Shown piece by piece: positions 33,301-41,815 of a DNA stretch of 64,000 bases. How positions within the stretch are numbered: position 1 is the first letter of the stretch; the number at the start of each line of letters is the position of its first letter. Made by a program: the position numbers and the translations under genes. The stretch comes from Trachythela sp. YZ-2020. Taxonomy: Eukaryota; Cnidaria; Anthozoa; Malacalcyonacea; Clavulariidae. The stretch lies in the NCBI GenBank assembly GCA_016169945.1, contig JADLSH010000393.1:10763501-10827500 (forward strand), written 5' to 3'. A model generated the notes under the pieces. The model was not told the origin of the DNA, searched no databases, and saw nothing but the letters and a program-made list of their open reading frames with translations.

Positions 33301-36241
33301 GATTGGTTCATAGTGTTACAGATTTTTGCATTGTGATTACAGATTTTTGCACTGTGACTAAAGAGAATTGCACTGTGATTGCAGAAAATTGCACTGTGAT
33401 TACAAATGTTTGCACTGCTGTTTGGGATTAACTGCACTGGAATTAGCCAATGAAATTCGAGAAACATTGCTATGTATATTATTATATGTAATATATACAA
33501 ACCGCGCGAGAGGTCTTTATCTGATTTAAAACATCGAGGCGCAGCCGAGTGTTTTAGATCTGATAAAGGCCGAACTGCAAGGTTTGTATATGACTTCTAA
33601 ATTGACTCGTTTTGTATACGCTCACTGGCGTTGGAATTTTGAAGATTGATGTTATCTACGCTGTAAAAATTGAAGGAGAAAATTTGAGCAAGTCTATATC
33701 AAATATATAGATCCGCTACGGGTCATGAGTTTCCTTTGTATTTTGCTTATAAATAATTAATGAATTTTAGAATTATAATTGAAAGATAGGTTAATTAATG
33801 GGCTTTTCTGAAACCCACCAATATTGTGCTACTCCGGAATGCCGTGCAGATTAAGTATATTTTGTAAACGAGTTTCTTACATTCATTTGAAGTGGTTTGA
33901 TTGATTGTATGTTGTTATTATCTTTATTTAGATCCATTTATATTGCCACATCAACAAGTAGATAAAGGTGCCATTAAATTTATCCTGAGTGGAGCAAACA
34001 TTATGTGTCCTGGCCTTACGTCACCTGGTGCAAACCTCATTGATGTCGACAAAGATGCAATAATCGTATCCTTTTTTTACTTAAATATTTTTTTTAAATG
34101 TTGACAAATTATTTAAGCGTAAGAATAGTTATGAAAACTCTGTCTGACGTCAGTATGAGCTCAATATATTATTGAAGTAATATTTTTAGGTATAAAAAAT
34201 AAAATAAAAATGTGGATATTGGATGCTAGCCTTAGTCCTCTGCTCAGTCGTGTCTGTTATTTTTAGATTTTATTGCAGTGAAACCAACGACTAAAACGGA
34301 CATCAAAGATACGCCATCTTTGGCTTCACTTCCTATTCGGGCACTAGACTTTCTTACTTCAATAATATATCTAACGGTTCACATATTTTAGCGAGTGACA
34401 TAACAGAAGCCAAAGCGGTTGCACATGCAGGTGGGACTATAGGTGGGTTTCACTTGATGTGACAAAATATCAACATTAAAGCTACAAATCTGGCTGTTTT
34501 ATATCAATCAATCGATCGATCAATCAAAACATTTAATCAAGACAAAACTTAACTATGTCTACAATATATAGATATCTATATAACTAACATAACTATAGTC
34601 AAATCTGCAGACATGCATGTTTCGCCGTTCAACGGCTCGTCAGTGCAGCTTGTAACGCAGTCTAGATGCGAGTGACTTCGTATTTATACACCATACTCTT
34701 GCCCTCACCAAGCGCATGTGGTACAATACTCAGACACATGCGCATCCAGACATGCGTGAAGTGTCTTGGGGCCAGAGTGCTCAAACGACCACAAGGGAAG
34801 TGAGCTATATATGTAGGCCCTTGCAGGAGGATCATGAGGTTAACCCAATGAATATTTATAATCCGTATATTGTTACTAAGAGTGATACAATTATTTTTCC
34901 TAGAGTTATGTGGAGTTTTGAAAAATACTATTGCTGATGTCAGCATATTTTCAAAGGCTGTTAAAACTATTTATAAATACAATTTAGTTCAAAAATGTTT
35001 AGTTAAAGGTGATGTAAAGTCCCGATGTAAACAAACCGGAAACATCCGTTTGTTTACATTTTAAACACGCTATATTTAAAAAATTATTATGTGTTCTGGT
35101 TCGCTATGCTTTAAATAAATACAGATTCGAGTTTCTGATTTATAAGATGTCGAATTTTAGTCGAAACAACGCGAAATTTGGGCATTGTTTACATCGCGGG
35201 ACTCCCCATAATGACTTTACATGGTCTTTAAGGTTAAGAAGTAATTTTTAATTCGGCTTAAAAATAATCTAAACGTTTTTGTTTTAACTCGCCCTTATTT
35301 TAGGATTTGATTTTTGACACAATTGTATCGACCCAACATTTTTGGTGAACACTTTTATAGTAACGATATACGGAACATATAAAACAACCAGCTTTGTAAT
35401 TGTAGCTTTAATTTTGTGACGTCAAGTAAAACCCAACTATTGTGTGACTTCTATACATTATCTTCAACTGCAATGAAATCTTTACACGAAATATAATTTA
35501 TATATAATTATCAATATATATAATTTACTATTTAATTGACAAATAATCATTACGTTGTTTTCCTTGACCTAATTTCCTTAGGCTATTCACGCTGAAGGAA
35601 AAATACATGCATTGGCAGTGGGTACTATGACAATGTCATCTGAAGACATGTAAGTCATATATCACTTGCATGACGTTTCAAGCTAAAGCTCTTGGTCACT
35701 GGTCAGTAGAGTTAGTTGACTTGAGTTTTGAAGGTGCACATATCGTACTGGATACTCGCCTCCACCTCGGTAATCCGGTCACCCCATTATTACGATCGTT
35801 TTGCTGTATCAGAAATTTTCAATATATCTATGTATATCCCAGCTTTCCAGTTTTTCCATTCTCATACATGTACGTATACGCACGGAAAAGTTAAATCCTG
35901 CTAAATTTCACATGTATATAATTATGTGCAAAACAAGTGCACACTAAATCTATTCAGTACTAAATGCTATAGATTGTCTGTGTATATTAGAATTTCTGTA
36001 TTCTACTTCTCCTAGTTTGTTCCTAATATATTAACAATAATGCACATCTCTCCAAGTATATAATATTTCGCTCAGCGGAAGTCTCTGCAGGCCCCACTCA
36101 ATATGCAATTACGTCATTTCACTCGATTTCAATATATTTACTTTTCACTCATATAGAGTTTCTGTGAACAAAGGAATTGGAGTCGATAATATTCATTATT
36201 TAAATGATGGTTTATGGGAAATGAGGAAATTGGACAGATGA
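30370..36241 (+). CDS. MCTS1: MCTS1, translation re-initiation factor (MCT-1)
   Basis: Six exons join in phase with GT-AG sites: 30370-30380, 32598-32750, 33085-33182, 33932-34065, 35582-35649 and 36157-36241, encoding 182 residues (human MCTS1 has 181). The tiny first exon encodes MFK plus two bases of the next Lys codon, as in vertebrates. Residues 5-93 form the N-terminal domain ([40 protein letters not shown]). The PUA RNA-binding domain follows at about 94-170 ([47 protein letters not shown]) and the conserved end [21 protein letters not shown]1 pairs with DENR on the 40S subunit to promote re-initiation and recycling. It is head to head with MSL3. Intron 4 carries antisense hammerhead-bearing repeat DNA, and intron 1 a LINE fragment. 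The gene appears intact. Confidence 0.95.
31200..31385 (-). pseudogene. LINE reverse-transcriptase fragment (motif A region)
   Basis: On the minus strand, [14 protein letters not shown] is followed (after a short frameshift) by [20 protein letters not shown]. This is the block around RT catalytic motif A (LDxSKAFDxVxH); the Asp of LDIS is present. Nothing longer is preserved. Located in MCTS1 intron 1. Confidence 0.75.
31850..31978 (+). repeat. 15-bp minisatellite, CCAAATGTCTGTCGG
   Basis: Eight or so degenerate units of GTCTGTCGGCCAAAT, varying as GTCTGCCTGC, GCCTGTCGGTC and GTCTATCGGCC. It lies in MCTS1 intron 1, downstream of the LINE fragment. Confidence 0.75.
33310..33425 (+). repeat. 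21-bp minisatellite, TGCACTGTGATTACAGATTTT
   Basis: Five degenerate tandem units: TTGCATTGTGATTACAGATT, TTGCACTGTGACTAAAGAGAA, TTGCACTGTGATTGCAGAAAA, TTGCACTGTGATTACAAATG, TTTGCACTG. MCTS1 intron 3. The minus-strand ORF with repeated [14 protein letters not shown] residues is just this array translated. Confidence 0.8.
33497..33592. repeat. Foldback repeat with TCGAGGCGCAGCCGAG centre
   Basis: Arms GTCTTTATCTGATTTAAAACA and TGTTTTAGATCTGATAAAGGC pair around the palindromic centre TCGAGGCGCAGCCGAG. About 95 bp, MCTS1 intron 3. Likely the tip of a MITE-type element. Confidence 0.6.
34500..34950 (-). mobile_element. Hammerhead-bearing repeat, probably a Penelope-like terminal repeat or retrozyme
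   Basis: Read on the minus strand, the segment runs from about 34950. It has a TATA-like TATAAATA near 34680, the hammerhead ribozyme at 34648-34605, then an AT-rich stretch and a (TTGATTGAT)(CGAT) tail ending near 34503. Hammerheads of this minimal design occur in Penelope-like elements and metazoan retrozymes. No coding sequence is present and no second ribozyme copy was found nearby, so the element class is inferred. It is antisense within MCTS1 intron 4. Confidence 0.5.
34605..34648 (-). ncRNA. Minimal type-I hammerhead ribozyme
   Basis: On the minus strand every hammerhead element is present in order. Stem I 5' strand CTGCA is at 34648-34644. Core CTGACGA (CUGANGA) is at 34643-34637. 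Stem II is GCCGT/ACGGC with loop TGA, 34636-34624. Core GAAA is at 34623-34620. Stem III is a three-pair stem (ACA/TGT) with loop TGCA, 34620-34611. The cleavage triplet GUC ends at 34610. Stem I 3' strand TGCAG (34609-34605) is perfectly complementary to CTGCA. All conserved core bases are intact, with A15.1 pairing U16.1. Predicted self-cleavage is 3' of the C at 34610. The short stem III is typical of the minimal ribozymes in metazoan retroelements, which may act as dimers. Confidence 0.8.
35003..35232. mobile_element. MITE with inverted GTAAAGTC...GATGTAAACAA ends
   Basis: Left end AAAGGTGATGTAAAGTCCCG then ATGTAAACAA. The right end read in reverse is AAAGACCATGTAAAGTCATT, then GGGAGTCCCGCGATGTAAACAA. 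About 230 bp, non-coding, in MCTS1 intron 4. Boundaries are approximate. Confidence 0.55.
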
Positions 36242-36439
36242 CAATGTAATATAATGTGAAATATCATAATTAAACTGGAAATATTTTTAATTATCCAATA
36301 CACTATAACCGCTTGTTGGTGACCAATGCTGCAATTTGTCACAATTTGTTCAGATCACCAAACCCATTTCAAGCTATTCGACACTACCGACTACGTTATA
36401 GCCTTCTAAACGCATCAATCTCAAACTGTCAAACAGGAG

Positions 36440-37010
36440 TCCTTGACTTCTAGTGTCTTCACCAGGGGTGATCTAAAGTCGCATCGTCAAGGGATGACGT
36501 CATTGGCCAACAAGGTGGAAATACTCTTGTGGTAGATAGGTACCGCCATCCCTATTCAAAGCATGATGATTCATATAGTTTATATGCCACACTTCTAGGC
36601 AATGTCTCTGGACATAACGAATGTTTGTGGTAATTATCTCAGTCTTCCCACGCGCAATCATGTGATTTGTTTGTCATACGTGATCGGCCAAAGCTGATTT
36701 CCCTTGTGTAAAGTTTAAACCATCTGTTGGTGTTCTCTTAAACATGTGCCAAATTGGCGCTTTGACTGACCCAGATACTTTTTTATCACAGTCACTGCAT
36801 GCATGGTATAGGATATGCAGCATGTGTTCAAATATAACAGAGTCTTGGCTTTGCGAAAATTTTGCCCAACGTCCATGAAGGTTTTAAGGCGACCTTACAA
36901 TTATAGACTATTGATCAGAATTAACCTTGAGTCTATGGAACTACCGTTAATTCGGTTCGTAGAAACCGTCGGTTTTATGCAATCGTTAAGAAAATCTTTG
37001 GGGTAATTTT
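36440..37010 (-). pseudogene. Penelope-like element: GIY-YIG endonuclease remnant
   Basis: Minus-strand frames give a fragment ending LKTFMDVGQNFRKAKTLLYL, then TCCISYTMH, CSDCDKK, FGTCLREHQQ, FTQGKSALADHV, then EVWHINYMNHHALNRDGGTY and LPQEYFHLV. This block order (C.DC..Y.G.T.R....EHQ...KSA.AEH...E...I....LNRD.G..LP..Y) is that of the C-terminal GIY-YIG endonuclease of Penelope-like retroelements. Several frameshifts and stops are present. It begins about 200 bp beyond the MCTS1 stop codon. Confidence 0.75.
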
Positions 37011-37624
37011 TCCCTTGTTACCTCTAGTACATATTCACGTTCATTGGCCTTAGAGCCACTGTCTGATATCTAAAGTAGAGTCTTTGCCAGGGATTTTTTA
37101 TGGTTTATTGGATGATGTGGGTCATAGGACAAATACATGTTTGCGATATACATCAGTTTCCAATTCCGCTTCGACAGTTCTGTATGAACATATAATTTGA
37201 AAGAACTTTCAAAATGATATAAAAATGACTTCGTTTCTTTATATGACTGGTTATGAAGTTGATGTCGAAGGTTGTGTAATTTTCATATATGAAACTAAAA
37301 TATTTCGATAATGAAGAGATATCTATTTAATTAAAGGACTGATGCTATTCTAACATTTTAAAAGGACTTTCTAATAAAGGTATTATAATTAGATAATTTT
37401 CATGTCATGAGCACTTCATGTGAAATTGCTATAAGTTATCCTTATCATAATTTATCACCGGAATAGTGCAGAATGAATTGAAAAGTTCAAATATCTGGTA
37501 GGCCAACTCTTGAAGCAGGGGCTCTTCACTGGAATTTACACTACCTACACAGTATTTTGATTGCACAACCATTATATATGAACTGTGTTTCCGCCGACTT
37601 TCCGCATTTTGCAATAGTAACGAG

Positions 37625-40366
37625 ATGGATCATGTTAAGGAATACTTGGCACCAAAATGTTTTAGTATGCTTGCTTATATTACATCAATTTGCCATGTTT
37701 TATGTGGAGTAATTTTGACAGGTATTACGAGGAGTATAGCGAGTGAGGAAAAGCAAAAATTCAGCTGTAGTGTTGAGTCTGGTAAGTCATTCATTGAAAC
37801 ATCGTGTTTCTCGAAATACCAGCAAACCTATAACTCTCCTGTTCCTTTTTATGGATATGTTATCCTTAGTTTTGGTGTCTCGAATTGAGCAAAGCCAAAG
37901 ATTGTCTAATGACACAATAAATCATGATGCACATGAAGTACGTACGCGTCACGAAATGACTGATGAGACTAGTTATGTCTAACTTTTATATTGGCCAGTT
38001 ATCAGCTTGTCTCTTTGGAGTATTGTTTACTGTTCTACAGTTTGAAGTGTTTCGTTTCGATCGATTTCAGTCTGAATTCAACTGCGTCCTATCAACAAAA
38101 TATGAAAAGCATTTGCCATACCACCGAGGATTTACAGCATTGAATTCAACTTCCGTGATGTGTCTGGATTGTTGCAGGATTACACGTATTCTTTTCCTTC
38201 ATAACGCTGGGTGAGTTGTTATGTCTGCTGCGTAGAGTATGCTTAAGTCAAGCATATGGAATTTATTTTACCAAGATAACGAATTCATCAGTAGCTATTT
38301 CTTGGGAATTCAGCGCACTATTGCAACCGGTTACACACAGCTGGAAGACCCATGCAGAGCTGGAAGACCCAGAGACCGTCGACAGTAAGGTAGTTTACAA
38401 GAACGCGATTCTGAGGATGCCATTTCTTTTTGATATAAACTATGGGGGAGATACGAGTTTAGATGAAATGTTTGTTGATCTAGTCATTCACACGAAACAA
38501 GCTGAATATGACTTTGGTAAAGAAATGAAAAGACACGAAATACATGATGTGTACACAAACCCTCCAGGTCAATCTATAAAAATTGAGCAAATAGAAGATT
38601 TGTTTAATTCCAATCGTGATACTAAAGAAACACCTCGTAAAATTATTGTGGTTGGTCGCGCGGGTATTGGAAAGACTATCCTTACAAGAAAGATCCAGTA
38701 TGACTGGGGCAATGATATCAACGAGGTTTATCAAGGAAAAATCCTCTATTTTAAGTTTAGATGGTTCAATATGGAAGCATGGCAGAACATGACACTTGAG
38801 GAATTCTTACGTCGTGGGACTGGACATGTTCTGAATAATTCAGATTTTGAAAACATATTTCAGAAAATATCAGAGGATCCAAGTAAGGCTATTCTTATCT
38901 TTGATGGTTTGGATGAATCAAACTTAGAGTTAAGTGATCTTAGATTGTTAACACAGTTCCGAATGATCCTACATTACCAATGTCGGCCATAAATATATTC
39001 CTTAAATTATCATTGGGTAGTCTTCTGGAAGGTGCAACAGTGGTAACCTCAAGCCGACCAAATGCCAGTGAAATTTATCTGAAGCTAACGTTTGATAGAC
39101 AAGTTGAGATTTTGGAATTCACACATGATGAAATTAAACAATATGTTGAGAAATTTTGTGAAAATAATAATGAACATGACATGAAAGAAAAGATTTGGAA
39201 TGATATAAAGAATTCAGGAGATCTACTTAGCACGTGCTACATTCCTGTAAATTGTTTAATAGTTTGTGTATCCCTGCTGCAATCTATTAAAACTCAAAGT
39301 AATGATGACAAGCCTTTGCCGACAACTTTAACAGAACTGTACAGAGGAGCACTGATTTACTTAAAAACTCGCCATCACAGATACATGAACCAACGAACAT
39401 GATAGAACATTACTAGATCTGGGACGATTGGTCTTCCACGGGGTGGCCAACAGGCAACTTATTTTTAACAGTGAGGTAGTTAACAAAAGAATGGAGAACT
39501 CTGGACATTTGCATCGTCTACCTAATGTCATTTTCCCAATCCACGTACAGTTTTGTTTCTTACATTTATCACTGCAGGAATTTTTAGCCGCCTTACACAT
39601 TGCTAAAAAATGCAATGACGGGAAATGGTACTTGGTTATTCAGTTTGTTGCCGGAATATTGGGTGAAAAAATGAACGGAGAAATTATTCTTACAAACATT
39701 GTGAAACAAGCTTTACAAGGCATTTGCAACGTGACTTTTTCTCAGGGCCTTTTTTAAGAAATCGTTAGTTGGGGGGGGCATCATCGAAAGGGGACGTAAC
39801 AAGTAGGTGGTGTATTACAGGTGCGGGAAGCTGAAGGGGGGTCTGGGGGTCCTCTCCAGAAAATTTTTGTATTCTTGAGTCTCTGTGGCTTGATTTCCTG
39901 CATTTTCAGAGACAATTTTTCATATATCCCATCTAAACGGGGCCAGGTTTTGTTGTGAGAATACCATAACTTTCCTCTAATAACTTTTGCTTATATTTTG
40001 GACAAAAGGGACGTTCACTGGGGGGGCCAAAATAGCTTACTGGGGGGGGGGGCAACATGGGGGCTGGGGGGGCTTTGGCCCCTCCAGTACATTAGTTAAA
40101 AAAGGCCCTGCTTTTTCTTGGATAAAATGTCCAAAGAAAGTAAAACTAAAGGGATTCTGAAATGTTTACAAGAAATCAAAGATGAAGAGATTGTAAAACT
40201 AGTGTCTTCAAATATGGAATTACGCGAAGATAACATGGTTCAGATAACTTGTACTGATCTTTTCCCAGGTGACTGGTATGCGATTGTTTGTTTACTCGTG
40301 CACATCACCACAACACATCACCACAATTTTCTAAACCTAACGCGAAAAACTCAATTTAGCTTTTAA
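37625..40366 (+). pseudogene. Transmembrane NACHT (NLR-like) gene, frameshifted and MITE-interrupted
   Basis: Conserved blocks follow one another in changing frames. The N-terminal part (37625-37888) has a membrane segment (SMLAYITSICHVLCGVILTG) and FYGYVILSFG. A second membrane block (37963-38170) is LFGVLFTVLQFEVFRFDRF, and a third (38177-38260) is GLHVFFSFITLGELLCLLRR. The NACHT domain at about 38600-39400 has Walker A GRAGIGKT (38654-38677), Walker B AILIFDGLDE (38888-38917), a sensor-like TVVTSSRPNA, and a winged-helix region with FLHLSLQEFLAALHIAK (39560-39605). Frame changes occur near 37865, 37965, 38175, 38962, 39400 and 40115, several at homopolymers, and a MITE interrupts at 39743-40110. 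No LRR array follows. NACHT ATPases are innate immune sensors. The alternative to a pseudogene is an intact gene with assembly indels, but the MITE insertion argues against that. Confidence 0.75.
39743..40110. mobile_element. hAT-type MITE inside the NACHT pseudogene
   Basis: Begins CAGGGCCTTTTTTAA and ends TTAAAAAAGGCCCTG, flanked by a perfect 8-bp duplication CTTTTTCT (39735-39742 and 40111-40118), the size made by hAT transposases. The 368-bp interior is G-rich and non-coding. The NACHT reading frame resumes directly after it. Confidence 0.9.
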
Positions 40367-40696
40367 AAGCATGCAATATATAGTATCACAGTAAACAGAA
40401 TATGGACATGTGTATTAAAACACATCTTTCGTTGAGCATTTGTTTTTTGGCGGCCATGTTGGATGACAGATGGATTATTATTATTTAAAATTATTTATAC
40501 ACGGTAGCTTATCAACCTAATACATCAATATAAAGTAAAAAGAATAGAATATTTTCTAGGATCTAAGTAATTAAAAAGGTTGCTTTTCATAAGCCGTGTT
40601 AAATTAATGTACTAAACAAGTATTAAAAAACAAAAGATAATTAAGTTCTATATAGCATGCATACTAATCGATATAAAATTCACACTTAAATTCGCG

Positions 40697-41269
40697 TTAG
40701 GCCCCGTCCACACTTATCCGTTTTCGTTGGAAAACGCATCGTTTTGTATACGTTTTCACCGATCGTCCATGCACACATGAAAACGAAGCTTTTCGAAAAC
40801 GGCTTTGAAAGTGGAGACTTTTGAAAACGGAGGCGTTTTGGATTAGTGTGGACGGGCGAAAACGAAGGTTTTCAAAAACGCTTGCTTGTGTTCGTGTTGT
40901 TTGCTCTGATTTTTGCTGAATTTCTTGTCTCGAACTGGATATATTCTATCTCTGACATTGCAAAGTCAATACATATTATCAGCGGTGATTTTAAGTCAAT
41001 TAGATCTCGACGAACAATACGTAAGGATTTGCCACTTTCTCTGTAGACATTTTCCTGGTCTTCCTGTAAGATTTCCCCCCATAATTAACGACGAAATGAA
41101 TAAGTAAAGCCCGAAAATAATGAAAACGTATGTTTACTAAGTGCTAGTGTGGACGGTCGAAAACGATCCGAAAACGTTACTACGTTAGTGTGGACGCAGA
41201 TATTTTTATGCGTTTTCGAAATATCAAAAACGGAGGGTTCGAAAACGGATTAGTGTGGATGTAGCCTAA
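40697..41269. mobile_element. MITE with GTCCACACT..CCGTTTTCG termini
   Basis: Left end TTAGGCCCCGTCCACACTTA then TCCGTTTTCG. The right end in reverse is TTAGGCTACATCCACACTAA then TCCGTTTTCG. Internal copies of GTGTGGACG and GAAAACG repeat toward both ends, so each terminus is a small array of the same motif. About 570 bp. The short ORFs inside show no recognised domain. Confidence 0.75.
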
Positions 41270-41289
41270 TATGGTAATAGATTTGTATC

Positions 41290-41696
41290 ATCACTGGCAA
41301 CTTGAAAAATTCTTAAGAAGTGAATTATTTTCATTAATAAAGTCTTGTAACTTGTTTTTGAACACTCTATCAGTGATCGTGAGATCTTTTAGCTTAGTTG
41401 GCAGATTATTCCAAGTTTGGCTAAAACTGGTATCTGAAATTTCGTTTCATAGCATTTGTTCTTGGTTTTGCCAGCTTCATCGTAGTGCAATTGCTACGTA
41501 AACTATATTGATCGTTTGAAACAATTTGAAACTGGTCTGATGTCGGAGCTTCGTCTTAATATTTTCCGCATAAATAAGAGCGTATCAACCAATCTTAACT
41601 GATTTAAGGGTTGCCAATTCAATTTGCTCAGGACATCTTTGGAACGAATCTCCCAATTATCTCCTGTAATAACTCTTGCTGCCCTATTCACAGGGG
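41290..41696 (-). pseudogene. LINE C-terminal fragment, 3' half of the split LINE
   Basis: The minus strand encodes VNRAARVITGDNWEIRSKDV, then KLNWQPLNQLRLVDTLLFMR, then (after shifts) YSLRSNCTTMKLAKPRTNAM, KRNFRYQF and LPTKLKDLTITD. This is the usual C-terminus of CR1/L2-like reverse transcriptases (LQNRAARVI...L.W..L..R). It continues the RT that ends at 45757: across the junction LWYDRV and PPVNRAARV are in one frame once the intervening element is removed. Confidence 0.75.
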
Positions 41697-41815
41697 GCAG
41701 AGGAGTCAATGTCGACTAAAATAATAAAGTTTTTAGTCCAACAAATGCATGAATTCAATACATAACATATCTTTAATTCCTAAAAATCAACCGAAAATTA
41801 AGTACCGGCCAAATT

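Noticed and set aside
33237..33500. Minus-strand 87-aa ORF with repeated [14 protein letters not shown]
   Set aside because: It is the translation of a 21-bp non-coding minisatellite.
34396..34436. Possible additional MCTS1 exon between AG and GTGGGA
   Set aside because: Exons 4 and 5 already join in phase and align with the family without a gap; the extra piece would insert unrelated residues.
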